Source: Massilia pinisoli (GTDB taxonomy: Bacteria > Pseudomonadota > Gammaproteobacteria > Burkholderiales > Burkholderiaceae_D). Taken from it: a stretch of 64,000 nt of DNA. This document shows, in pieces, positions 55,047-62,780 of the stretch; within the stretch, counting starts at the first letter, position 1, and every line of letters starts with the position of its first letter. Location of the stretch: the NCBI RefSeq assembly GCF_024753285.1, contig NZ_JANUGW010000025.1, positions 37,555 through 101,554 on the forward strand. Direction: 5' to 3'. Position numbers and translations under genes: made by a program. The notes beneath the pieces are model-generated. The model was not told where the DNA came from, searched no databases, and saw nothing but the letters and a program-made list of their open reading frames with translations.

Positions 55047-55280
55047 TTAGGCCGCCGACTGGGCTGACTGCCTGTAGGCCTTCTCAACTTCGCTTTTGAA
55101 GATCCGCTCGCCGGTAACAGCGTGCTCGACCTAAACTCGCCAACCATTGGCCGCTACCTTTTCTGCAGCCTCAACGACATCACTGCGTCGACCCGGGCCA
55201 GAAGCGCCAGTGCGCACGCCGGTGAACATCGCGGGGTTGCCGGCGACGTACTTGAGGACCCAGCGCTTTCGCGTGACCAT
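55047..55280 (-). pseudogene. Small island gene interrupted by an in-frame amber codon
   Basis: A reading frame of 78 codons (start ATG 55280, AAAGGAAAAA upstream; final stop 55047-55049) contains TAG at codon 50 (55131-55133). Before it the reading gives KRWVLKYVAGNPAMFTG and GWRV; after it VEHAVTGERIFKSEVEKA. Related short proteins I recall have GWRVW-VEH at this place, so the amber codon probably replaced Trp (TGG to TAG). Either a pseudogene or a stop that is sometimes read through. Confidence 0.65.
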
Positions 55281-55288
55281 TTTTTCCT

Positions 55289-55969
55289 TTAGGATACGTC
55301 GACTTCCAGAAATCGACCTACTCCATCATGATTTGTGGGCACAATAGAAACAATAGTTGAGCCAGAGCCAGATTGATCTAAAGGTATGGACGTCAAATTT
55401 AGAATAAGATCGCCATCCAGAACTTGGCCAGTGGAGTAGGGTTGCACGGCCCCAGACGGAACCGCTCGAAAATCGACGTCAATCTTTGCCCAGTCGGTCA
55501 GGGAATCAGTCATAAAGCGACTCTTAACATCGACTGTCCTTGGCTGAGCAAAATGCAGTAGACATTCGCAACGTGCAGCAGCGTTCCGCATGTTTAATCC
55601 CAGCGCCTTATTATTGTCCTCGATAAGAAGAGGACCTCCCTTGAAGTCAAACGACACGCTTCCATTTACGCCGATTTCTGAACACCAAACCAAACTAACG
55701 TCATAGGTACCCGGCATGACCCAAACAGCTGCCGCCACCTTCGCATCTTGAATACCGTGCTTTGGAACAAAAACCTGCGAGATCATTCCAGAAAAACTTG
55801 GCCCATTCAACCACATTTGCAAACGAAGTCGATCTTGTTCGACATACTTATCTACACCTCCCGCGCAGTTCAAAACCATGAGACAGGCTATAGGCACATG
55901 GAATGATTGAGAGGCGCTGGATGTCCAGTTGATCGGAACGTCAGTAAATCCCGTAGCCATTTTTCTCAT
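55289..55969 (-). CDS. Hypothetical beta-rich protein
   Basis: A 226-aa protein, start ATG at 55969 with GGAG eight bases upstream. MATGFTDVPINWTSSASQS, LNCAGGVDKYVEQDRLRLQ and VWVMPGTYDVSLVW suggest a beta-sandwich-like protein with aromatic ladders, but I recognise no family. No export signal. It ends 8 bp before the interrupted small gene. Low GC like its neighbours. Confidence 0.6.
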   Translation of the reverse strand: MRKMATGFTDVPINWTSSASQSFHVPIACLMVLNCAGGVDKYVEQDRLRLQMWLNGPSFSGMISQVFVPKHGIQDAKVAAAVWVMPGTYDVSLVWCSEIGVNGSVSFDFKGGPLLIEDNNKALGLNMRNAAARCECLLHFAQPRTVDVKSRFMTDSLTDWAKIDVDFRAVPSGAVQPYSTGQVLDGDLILNLTSIPLDQSGSGSTIVSIVPTNHDGVGRFLEVDVS

Positions 55970-56059
55970 GATCGATTCTCCATTGTCACGTGCTGGAAGA
56001 GCCATATCGACTCTGGGTAGCTCAGATTAAAACGATTTATACTGTTTTCCTTGGAATGC

Positions 56060-56680
56060 TTACCCACCTGGCAGGCCTGAAGTGCAGTACCAGTGATACT
56101 CACGGCCGTTTTTCGTTCGAGTCTCCTGATAGTCGAAATGTGCGGTGTGTTGACCATCTTTATAGTCTGACTTGCGCTGCCACCTCAACGTGACACTGGC
56201 CGTCACCTTTCCGCCTTTGTTGTCGTAGCTTACGTACACAGGATGCGGATGAATGTTCGTCTCAGCAAAATAGCTTAGGAATACCCTTCGCAGATAGACG
56301 TCGAGTTCATCTTGAACGTCCCGAGTCGGTTCAAAGAATCTTTTCACTTTTCGTCCTAGACGCAGAGCGACGACCCAGTGCCAATACTCCACCTCACCCT
56401 TGATGCGATGATGGATCGCTGCGATGGCCCTCTCGGGCAGCCGTTCCCAGTCGTGGGTTGTTACCTTGCGACCGGCTTGAAGGTCGAAAGCTGCGAGCAG
56501 CTGTCTCATAGCCTTAAAGTTCGTGTAGAACGAACGTTCTCCCTCACTTCAATGAAGCTCCTGCACTGCGACCTCGAATACTCTTTGATGCGTGGTTCGG
56601 GCAAGCGTTGCAACGCACGCGATCCCGCAGCTCGTGCGAGACTCTTGCAGAACTCGAATATATCGGGCAATGGTAGTCAT
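56060..56680 (-). pseudogene. Peptidase C39-like cysteine protease interrupted by in-frame TGA
   Basis: A 207-codon frame opened by ATG 56680 (AAGGCAGAAAACA upstream) with a single TGA at 56549-56551 (codon 44). The part before the stop has VLQESRTSCGIACVATLA, the catalytic-Cys motif of C39-like proteases. The part after it continues in the same frame through FYTNFKAMRQLLAAFDL and EVEYWHWVVALRL, with a catalytic-His candidate in HWVV. The shorter frame beginning at ATG 56509 (149 aa) contains only the second half. TGG to TGA at a Trp is the simplest explanation. Function otherwise would be a cytoplasmic or secreted processing protease. Confidence 0.7.
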
Positions 56681-56691
56681 TGTTTTCTGCC

Positions 56692-57051
56692 TTAAGGTGC
56701 TTCCCAATTATTGATCCCGGGATGCACTTCCACGTTCGCCCAACTCTTACCGTTTGCTTGGCCGAAGCCGGTTACGAAGTAGCGGAGAGGCACTGTCGGA
56801 GGAGAACGGCGTCCAGGTTCACGATGTCCATGCCACATGCACCTAATTTGATCTAAGGCAGCAATTGTTAGCTTTACCTCTCGAATCTCGTCCGGCGGAG
56901 TGTACAAACCGACGTTATCCTTGTTCACCTCACTCTGCGCAAGAATTGCATTACCAATCTGTTTTGAAATCGTCGCAGTTTCCGGAAAGCTATCCCAACG
57001 TTCCGCGGTGAGCGACGTGAACGAGAAAGTCGTAAGTTCATGCTGTCCCAT
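56692..57051 (-). CDS. Hypothetical protein
   Basis: A 119-aa protein with GGAAAAA before its ATG at 57051. Mixed alpha/beta features such as ELTTFSFTSLTAERWD and PLRYFVTGFGQANGK; no family recognised. The stop is 11 bp before the C39-like frame start, so one transcript carries both. Confidence 0.55.
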   Translation of the reverse strand: MGQHELTTFSFTSLTAERWDSFPETATISKQIGNAILAQSEVNKDNVGLYTPPDEIREVKLTIAALDQIRCMWHGHREPGRRSPPTVPLRYFVTGFGQANGKSWANVEVHPGINNWEAP

Positions 57052-57066
57052 AATTTTTCCGATGAC

Positions 57067-57282
57067 TCAGCATTTCGCTGCGTGTCCCAGTGCAGTCGCA
57101 GCGGCGACTCGGACTTCCAAGGGGGCAGTAGAACTTTTGGCGAAGTCAATCAACGCGGCGCGTGCGGCGGCGCCTCCAGCAAAGCCTAAACCTACGGCCG
57201 CACCAACTCGTACTGGAAGCGGGACCGTCGAACTTTTCATAAAATCTAACAATGTATCGATTGCTTTATTTTGGTCTGCCAC
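57067..57282 (-). CDS. HEAT-repeat-like mini-protein
   Basis: A 71-aa protein starting at GTG 57282, with GAGGT upstream. It contains two similar blocks, DFMKSSTVPLPVRVGAA and DFAKSSTAPLEVRVAAA, each followed by a Gly/Ala helix. This two-fold pattern resembles a pair of HEAT-like helical repeats and would form a small scaffold. Longer frames upstream have no ribosome site. Confidence 0.55.
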   Translation of the reverse strand: MADQNKAIDTLLDFMKSSTVPLPVRVGAAVGLGFAGGAAARAALIDFAKSSTAPLEVRVAAATALGHAAKC

Positions 57283-57420
57283 GAAATACCTCACTTTTGT
57301 TGCCTGATGCGGCATCTGGCCGCAAGTCAGTGTGCCTCTAACGGCACCATAATGTTTTCCGATCCCTTTTAGGATGAGGTCTTGACAGTCAGCCAAGGTA
57401 GGTCGGCGCAGAAGCCATGC

Positions 57421-57882
57421 TTAAGTCGCAGGCCGCACCGCAGGGTGTGCTCCATCAACACACTGCGGGTTCCAGTAGACATGATCGAAGCCGCTGAGCA
57501 TATGAACACTTTCAGCCTCGCGCTGTTCCTGTGGCTTCTCGAGAATGACCTCGTGCGTGTCGAATGTGTCAAACTTCCGGTTTGATGCGCTACGTGAAAC
57601 AAATCGAGTGCCACCCGTATAGCCACCGAACGAGTTTTTGGCATCAACCACGCCGCAGATCGCAATTACGTCCTCGTCACCGTTGGCTTCCGCGTGATGG
57701 ACAATGTACGAACTGCGTATGACCATTGACTCTGGGTCTTTCATCTGCGCTCGAAGCTTGTCTATCGTGTTATCCATAGCCCAGCCTTCCGGTCCAACAG
57801 CTTTGTTGCGGATATATGCACTACCGATTAGGACTAAAGGTGCTCCTACGACCACTACCATGAGCCATTTCAGTATTTTCAT
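57421..57882 (-). CDS. Exported protein with DPxS...VCG-VNAKNSFGGYTG-type domain
   Basis: A 153-aa protein with an N-terminal TM/signal segment (KWLMVVVVGAPLVLIGSAY). The region LRAQMKDPESMVIRSSYIV and VIAICGVVDAKNSFGGYTGG resembles a small family of exported proteins of unknown function seen on mobile elements. The motif DPES/CGVV/KNSFGGYTG is clear by eye, but no biochemical role is known. GGTGGA before the ATG. Confidence 0.65.
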   Translation of the reverse strand: MKILKWLMVVVVGAPLVLIGSAYIRNKAVGPEGWAMDNTIDKLRAQMKDPESMVIRSSYIVHHAEANGDEDVIAICGVVDAKNSFGGYTGGTRFVSRSASNRKFDTFDTHEVILEKPQEQREAESVHMLSGFDHVYWNPQCVDGAHPAVRPAT

Positions 57883-57947
57883 TCCACCATCCCTATAATT
57901 ATTTTGTAATGCTTAGGTTTTTTTGCTGATATCGCGATTTTGTCTCG

Positions 57948-58184
57948 CTACTGATGCTCACGAATGCGCTTCAGTCCAGCCTCAACATGCTCGGCCCAGC
58001 CTGTCTTATGTGACGCAAACCATGCTTTTGTTTCTTCTTCGGAGGTCCCACAATCCTTGTCAATTTGTGCTTTCCTCGCCGCAGCATTGGCAGCGTTCGA
58101 GGAGAACAAACTGTCGGACTGGTCACAGCCCGTGAGGACGACGAGTGTAACAGTAAGTACGGGGATCAAGTATTTGCGAATCAC
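57948..58184 (-). CDS. Small putative lipoprotein
   Basis: A 78-aa protein started by GTG at 58184 with AAAGGAAAAC upstream. The signal peptide ends in the lipobox LVVLTGC. The remainder is charged, with a second cysteine (KDCGTSEEETKAWF). Unknown function; probably lipid-anchored in the envelope. Confidence 0.65.
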   Translation of the reverse strand: MIRKYLIPVLTVTLVVLTGCDQSDSLFSSNAANAAARKAQIDKDCGTSEEETKAWFASHKTGWAEHVEAGLKRIREHQ

Positions 58185-58307
58185 GGTTTTCCTTTGTGTT
58201 TTGCCTAGTTCACTTAGGTGGTGCACCAACTCGCCAGCGCCCGGAAGATTTCCGAGCGAAATCGACCTGTATCGTACCGGCCTTCCTCGTCGTTTGCATC
58301 CGTCACA

Positions 58308-58874
58308 TCATTCTCTTTCGCCCCATTCGCGCCCACATGGGCAGCTGGTTCCCACTGGTCCCTCTCCAGTCCCGCAAGTTTGGTGGATCGGAATAATGCT
58401 AAAGAGCCAGCCGGTGTAGCCACAAGTTGTTGATTTCTTCGGTGGAACAACAACATCTGGCCCGGGCGGGATGGCATCTATCTCTTTGTCGGCAAGTCGC
58501 GCGACGTCCTCTATTTTGAAATTAAGGGCGTTAAACGCTGTCATGTCAGGGATCTTATGCTTTATGCCCAACTGTACCCAATAGATATCCGGGCGCGTCC
58601 CATCGCGATATTTGATAATCGAGTTATGCGGAATTACACTTGGGATGGGATCAATTTCTTCGGGCGGTAGACGGCGAATGTCCTGCGGCCTGTATCCGCG
58701 CGCGTTGAATACAGCCATGTTGGGTATGAGTTCTTTGTGTCCGTCATGGATCACCCAGACGGCATTGTCGTCCAGCCGACGCACCAACGTCCCGTCTGGG
58801 ATCTGATCGGCTAACGCCACAACCGGCACTGTTCCCACGATGCTTAACGTAAGTGTCATCGACATTTTCCACAT
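58308..58874 (-). CDS. Exported protein with two similar IP/AFNA repeats
   Basis: A 188-aa secreted protein, signal peptide up to VVALADQ. Two related blocks of about 38 residues contain HDGHKELIPNMAVFNARGY and GIKHKIPDMTAFNALNF, each ending in a D-x-x-RL acidic helix. The C-terminal tail is Cys/Gly-rich (STTCGYTGW, TSCPCG). The repeats recall small beta-strand units found in secreted surface proteins, but no family is named. The ATG at 58874 follows GGGAGAGG. Confidence 0.62.
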   Translation of the reverse strand: MWKMSMTLTLSIVGTVPVVALADQIPDGTLVRRLDDNAVWVIHDGHKELIPNMAVFNARGYRPQDIRRLPPEEIDPIPSVIPHNSIIKYRDGTRPDIYWVQLGIKHKIPDMTAFNALNFKIEDVARLADKEIDAIPPGPDVVVPPKKSTTCGYTGWLFSIIPIHQTCGTGEGPVGTSCPCGREWGERE

Positions 58875-59041
58875 GGGCCTCTCCCAGTTTTCCGCGACTG
58901 TCATCCGTCAATCGTCAAACCCATGCACAATGGAGCTTCCCATGCACATGCAGCTGATTCCTGCACTGGGGAGCAGATAGCTCTTGCCAACCGGTAATTC
59001 TCAACCACGTGAGAACTGCGACCGTCAAAATCGACCGTTTC

Positions 59042-59518
59042 TCACCCATTTGGCCAAACGCCTTCGTTGGCTTTGTACTTTTCGACCGGCCCTTGGTCGT
59101 CGAAAACGCCGAGCTGGCCATCTCGCAGCACCCTGTACTGATCGCGGTTCTCGTCCAGGTACTGCTCGCCATGCTTCGTCAGTGGCCAGCCTACGCTGCC
59201 AGTATCGCAGAAGCGATTGCGAGAAACCATGAAGTACCGATTGCCTACCTTCTCGATGCTAGTGGTTTCGCCCGGACGCCGCAGCCACGTGCCCAAGACC
59301 TTCCGTTTCGACAGCTCGGGGAGTCGCACCAGGGAGCCGCCGCTAAACTCCTTTTTGGCGCGCTCAGCGGCGTCGGGCGGAACGCAGGATGCCGCGGTCG
59401 CTGGCACTGCGTTGCCAATGGCCGAGCACACTACCAGAGCACGAACAAGTAACCCGACCTTTCTGCGCACGGGTAAGCTTTCCGCTGTTGTACCCGATGA
59501 CGGAAGAGTTTGCGACAT
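59042..59518 (-). CDS. Hypothetical secreted protein
   Basis: A 158-aa protein with a signal peptide (LLVRALVVCSAIGNAVPATA) and two cysteine-bearing stretches (ASCVPPD and RNRFCDTGS). The body has alternating beta-like segments (VRLPELSKRKVLGTWLR). AGGGAAAAT precedes the ATG at 59518. No family recognised. Confidence 0.62.
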   Translation of the reverse strand: MSQTLPSSGTTAESLPVRRKVGLLVRALVVCSAIGNAVPATAASCVPPDAAERAKKEFSGGSLVRLPELSKRKVLGTWLRRPGETTSIEKVGNRYFMVSRNRFCDTGSVGWPLTKHGEQYLDENRDQYRVLRDGQLGVFDDQGPVEKYKANEGVWPNG

Positions 59519-59584
59519 AAGATTTTCCCTTATTTCTAATTGGCAAGCCGTATGCTTGAGAATACGCGAGCGCCTTCACATGTT

Positions 59585-59893
59585 TTAGTTTTTTATATCG
59601 TTGCGCTGCACGGTTTTACTTACTAGCCCAGCTGCGCCACCGAGGCAAGCGCTGTAACGTCCGTGCACTTGTCCGCGATAGCCTGCCGTGCCCTCGACGT
59701 CCAAAATTGCTTCACCGAGGTAAGGAAGCGCACGCTCGACGATGGGAACTTCGTTCCAAGATTCTTTGAAAACGTGGTCATTCGCTCCTTCGATGGTCAT
59801 AGCCTCTTTACAGGTTGCCGAAACCCAAACGATTTGGAGAGGCGTAATGTTGGGCATGGAATTAACGGAGCCTGCAAATGCTAAACAACTCAA
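59585..59893 (-). CDS. Hypothetical protein with partial export signal
   Basis: A 102-aa protein. A TTG start at 59893 overlaps the preceding stop as TTGA, giving an export-like start (SCLAFAGSVNS) without the usual basic N-region. The rest is globular, with cysteines in ATCKEA and YSACLGG. Either a coupled TTG start or the remnant of a longer gene whose 5' end is lost; no good ribosome site is visible. Confidence 0.4.
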   Translation of the reverse strand: MSCLAFAGSVNSMPNITPLQIVWVSATCKEAMTIEGANDHVFKESWNEVPIVERALPYLGEAILDVEGTAGYRGQVHGRYSACLGGAAGLVSKTVQRNDIKN

Positions 59894-60321
59894 CGGCAAA
59901 CATTACGCTGAGGAACGCAATGTTCGGTCATCCATTTCAGGCTTTCGGCCCGGGCAGCAGCCACCTCGGCTTTTGAAACGCCGTATTGGTTTACCCCGGT
60001 ACTTCCCTCCATAGCTGCAGCCTTCGCCTCTTCTGCCCCCACAGCTGCCGCTGCTGAAAGCTCGGATTGAGTTCTTGCGGTGGCCGCAGCGGCAAGAGAT
60101 GGCGACAACTGCGCATTAGATCGTGCGACATCCCCATTGTGTACGGCAATCTCTGGTCTTTTGGAGTTGTCGAGGACAGCAGGAATGTTCGCCGCATTCT
60201 CGAGGTCCTGCTGTCTTTGGCGATCTTGCTTGCCAGACAAGGCTGCTGCAATCAGGATTCCAGTCGTGACCGCGAGGCTACAACACAAAATGATCGCGCC
60301 AATTTCAGATTTTGTTTTCAT
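59890..60321 (-). CDS. Single-TM hypothetical protein
   Basis: A 143-aa protein. The ATG at 60321 gives MKTKSEIGAIILCC and a TM helix (AVTTGILIAAALSG), then a Gln/Ala-rich, helical extracytoplasmic part. Longer upstream frames have no ribosome site. The C terminus ends in CVPQRNVCR. Function unknown; a GGGAG lies 11 bases upstream of the start. Confidence 0.5.
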   Translation of the reverse strand: MKTKSEIGAIILCCSLAVTTGILIAAALSGKQDRQRQQDLENAANIPAVLDNSKRPEIAVHNGDVARSNAQLSPSLAAAATARTQSELSAAAAVGAEEAKAAAMEGSTGVNQYGVSKAEVAAARAESLKWMTEHCVPQRNVCR

Positions 60322-60367
60322 TTTTAGTAAGTCTCCCAGCGTACTGAGGCATTTTTCCTTGGCCTTT

Positions 60368-60670
60368 TCACTGTGCCGCAAGTTGCCGTCGAAATGCATA
60401 TCCGGTCGCACCGACGTCCGGAAAGCTTGTAGACCAGTTCCCGCCGCCGCCACCGACACCAAACGGCTCCCAGCCGTCAGCCAGTAGAAGGGAGATCGCT
60501 CGAATTTCGAGACTACTTTCGAGAACTCCAGCCTTCACACCTCGCTGTGCAAGGAAATCTTTGAGCTTGCGAAAACTTTTGCAACTTTCAGCTTGCGGAT
60601 GAAAGAAAGTTACCTCTGCACCAGAGGTAACTGACGGGCGAACAAAACAAAGTTCCCATTTAATATTCAT
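60368..60670 (-). CDS. Small hypothetical protein, DUF4177-like in part
   Basis: A 100-aa protein beginning MNIKWELCFVRPSV, with AAGAG upstream. The C-terminal half (LEIRAISLLLADGWEPFGVG) resembles the ending of DUF4177-type small proteins, which have a Trp-Glu pair near a Gly-rich end. The match is weak. Longer open frames upstream lack a start signal. Confidence 0.45.
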   Translation of the reverse strand: MNIKWELCFVRPSVTSGAEVTFFHPQAESCKSFRKLKDFLAQRGVKAGVLESSLEIRAISLLLADGWEPFGVGGGGGNWSTSFPDVGATGYAFRRQLAAQ

Positions 60671-60705
60671 TTGAACTCTTTTCCGCTCACGTAGCCAAAT
60701 AGTGT

Positions 60706-60834
60706 TTAAGGTCGGAGGACGCTGTGTCTTGGATTGTTTTCCCACATTTCGCAAATTCCGTAGCAGGCATCGCACTTGACCACCCCGGCACTTGCCCACC
60801 TCGTTCTAGACGAATTAAAACTCCCCGGTGACAC
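60706..60834 (-). CDS. Possible mini-protein with CxxC motifs
   Basis: A 42-codon frame from GTG 60834 to TAA 60706-60708 contains KCDACYGICEMWENN with three cysteines, suggestive of a metal-binding peptide. It overlaps the mini-gene at 60815-60913 and has no clear ribosome site. Confidence 0.25.
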   Translation of the reverse strand: MSPGSFNSSRTRWASAGVVKCDACYGICEMWENNPRHSVLRP

Positions 60835-60913
60835 TCATTTGCACTTCTTGCGCCAGGCGTAACTCACCACCAGAGCCGAGATAAGCTGGGGGGACTACTT
60901 TGCTTTTCTTCAT
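60815..60913 (-). CDS. Possible 32-residue mini-protein
   Basis: ATG at 60913 with AAGGAAAAT directly upstream, a site as good as those of the larger island genes, and a stop at 60815-60817. The product MKKSKVVPPAYLGSG continues to SVTGEF. Function unknown. Confidence 0.4.
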   Translation of the reverse strand: MKKSKVVPPAYLGSGGELRLAQEVQMSVTGEF

Positions 60914-60935
60914 ATTTTCCTTGAACTGTTTCAAC

Positions 60936-61442
60936 CTATTGAGAAGTAGCTGCAATGGTCAGAACCTTTGAGGCTACGAAACACAAAGCGCCCAACACAA
61001 TGAGCGCACGCTTGAAACCGAGTCTTTCTGACGCCTTGTAGAAAAGAGTTAATGGCACGCCTAGTGCGACAGTAAGTGCCCCGAAAGCAAATAGCCAAGC
61101 ATAGAAAGCCACTATCCCCATTACGGCGGTATTTGCAAGGCGATGCAGCCACCCGAGTTCGCGCCACACATCGTCTAAATAGAAACCAAACAAAGACAGT
61201 AGATGTTTGAATGTTCCACCAGTGGCCAGGATTGCGATATAGAGGGCTACAGTACCTAGGAAGCCGTATGCCGGAGTGGCCAGCGCGCCTCCAAACGTAA
61301 TTGGCCGAATTAGTGACCGGGTCGTTTCGCTCGAGTGGAAATTCTCTCCCAGCTTTTCAAGTCGGCTGCCGTAGAGATCTGTAGTAACGAGGAAGAAGCC
61401 AACTATGTCAAGGCCAATCGCAACATGTTCAGCATTTGTCAT
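60936..61442 (-). CDS. Multi-pass membrane protein, hypothetical
   Basis: A 168-aa protein, start ATG 61442 with GAGGAAAATA. At least four hydrophobic segments (IGLDIVGFFLVTTDLYG, GFLGTVALYIAILATG, AVMGIVAFYAWLFAFGALTVALG and ALIVLGALCFVASKVL), so an inner-membrane protein. The start overlaps the stop of the 32-aa coupled ORF as TAATG. No family recognised. Confidence 0.65.
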   Translation of the reverse strand: MTNAEHVAIGLDIVGFFLVTTDLYGSRLEKLGENFHSSETTRSLIRPITFGGALATPAYGFLGTVALYIAILATGGTFKHLLSLFGFYLDDVWRELGWLHRLANTAVMGIVAFYAWLFAFGALTVALGVPLTLFYKASERLGFKRALIVLGALCFVASKVLTIAATSQ

Positions 61443-61540
61443 TATTTTCCTCGCAGCTGATCGAATATAGCTTCCACCTGTTCGCAAGCGACGGCATTAG
61501 CCCGTGCGCTATATTTTTCCATTCCTTTCAGGGTGTTCAC
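61442..61540 (-). CDS. Coupled 32-residue mini-protein
   Basis: GTG at 61540 overlaps the preceding stop as GTGA, and the stop at 61442-61444 overlaps the next gene's start as TAATG. The frame (NTLKGMEKYSARANAVAC, then EQVEAIFDQLRGK) is a helical charged peptide. Exact end-to-end coupling with both neighbours supports it being translated. Confidence 0.5.
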   Translation of the reverse strand: MNTLKGMEKYSARANAVACEQVEAIFDQLRGK

Positions 61541-61776
61541 GGCGTTTCTTCAAGCGTTAGCGCAAGCGGCGCCAGAATAGCTAGCGAGAGTAAAAGGCAT
61601 CCGCCGAACAAAATAGCATCAACAGCAGCTCTCATGAGTCGCAAACCCCGTTCTTCTGGCGAAAGTATAAAAAATGCTTCCATCGCAAAAACGTATGCGC
61701 CGGTAACGCTTAAAGCGAGAGTTCCCGCTCTTGCACGTTTCGCCAAGTACAGAACACCGCCAAATAAAAAGCCCAA
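61537..61776 (-). CDS. Small membrane protein, hypothetical
   Basis: A 79-aa protein with three hydrophobic segments (GFLFGGVLYLAK, TLALSVTGAYVFAMEAFFIL and AILFGGCLLLSLAILAPLALTL). The TTG at 61776 has no ribosome site. An ATT six codons upstream (61794) is preceded by GGAGG nine bases away and may be the true, unusual start, giving 85 aa. Upstream 61777-61956 shows nothing else convincing. Confidence 0.55.
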   Translation of the reverse strand: MGFLFGGVLYLAKRARAGTLALSVTGAYVFAMEAFFILSPEERGLRLMRAAVDAILFGGCLLLSLAILAPLALTLEETP

Positions 61777-61956
61777 AATGGCAACTGCCTCAATGAAATC
61801 TGCCCTCCACAGTTATCGACAGTCGACTGAAACCATCAACGGCGAAGCATGAAATTTTGCAACACTTATGTTTGGAAACTTTCAGTTGGATCAATAGTCG
61901 TTCTTTTCTGTGCGTGGCAAATCTACTCGTTGGGCTTTGCGCGGCTTTTCCTTGAC

Positions 61957-62262
61957 TTATTGCCCAGCACTCTCGACAGCAGCGCGACGGATGATCGCTG
62001 CCATCGTTTCGATGATTGCCCGGCGATCTTCTTCGCCTACGCGCTCCATGTGAAATGCTTCTTCCAAATAGGCGCCGTGGTCGTCGCTCAGCTCCTGGAC
62101 AATTCCCCGTGCCGCGCGATGCGCCCAATCGGTAGCCGGCGGCGGATTGATCGTGGGGTCCTCGTGCCAGTTCGCTCGATGCCATTCCTGGCTAGCGTCA
62201 AATAGTGATTCGTCACCACGTCGCAATGCGCGAGCGGCCATCTCATCAGGTGTAATCGGCAT
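61957..62262 (-). CDS. Hypothetical soluble protein
   Basis: A 101-aa acidic, helical protein (start MPITPDEMAARAL; AAGGAAAAG upstream of ATG 62262). The sequence includes DASQEWHRANWHEDPT and GVDDRR-like acidic turns, with no family recognised. The antisense forward-strand frame at 61849 overlaps its end region and is probably not translated. Confidence 0.6.
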   Translation of the reverse strand: MPITPDEMAARALRRGDESLFDASQEWHRANWHEDPTINPPPATDWAHRAARGIVQELSDDHGAYLEEAFHMERVGEEDRRAIIETMAAIIRRAAVESAGQ

Positions 62263-62310
62263 GCTCTTTTCCTTGTCGTCCCGGCCGAGCATCGACCGGG
62301 ATGCTCTCAT

Positions 62311-62682
62311 TCAATACACCGGTATCGCCGTTTTCGAAATCTTCAACTTGCACGTATCAGCATCGGCGCGCGTGTTGGAGCAAACTGCCTTGAGCCGGTA
62401 CGTCCCAGGTTGGTCGATCGTAAAACGATATTCGCTAGAGTAACGATCCCCGCCATCCCGTCCCACTTCTACATCGTCTTTGAATACGACGACGCTTGAG
62501 GTGTTTCCAGGCTGAGTGTTTTTGGTCGTGCAAACACCAATTACATCGACGCTTGAGCCATCCTTCACACGTATCGTTTGCTCGTCGTAATCCTTGCCCT
62601 TACTTCCTGGCGCGGCGAAAGATTCGGACACACAAAACACCGACAGCACAAATGAAACCGACAACACAAGTTTGCTACGCAT
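62311..62682 (-). CDS. Hypothetical secreted protein
   Basis: A 123-aa exported protein: signal peptide LVLSVSFVLSVFCVSESFA, then a beta-rich domain with QTIRVKDGSSVDVIGVC and EYRFTIDQPGTYRLKAVC, four cysteines in all. The pattern is like a small immunoglobulin-type or carbohydrate-binding fold. GGAGG lies a few bases before the ATG. Confidence 0.65.
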   Translation of the reverse strand: MRSKLVLSVSFVLSVFCVSESFAAPGSKGKDYDEQTIRVKDGSSVDVIGVCTTKNTQPGNTSSVVVFKDDVEVGRDGGDRYSSEYRFTIDQPGTYRLKAVCSNTRADADTCKLKISKTAIPVY

Positions 62683-62780
62683 CTGGGCCTCCGAATGAAA
62701 ACTGCGGCGAAGTAATATACGTTAACTATTGCCCGCAGGTCGCAATAGTCACGACTGCTGTTCTTTTCCTAGACTTTGGC

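Noticed and set aside
61849..62205. 118-codon forward frame in the island, with a hydrophobic N terminus
   Set aside because: Its second half is antisense to the 101-aa reverse gene that has a strong ribosome site, and its own site is weak.
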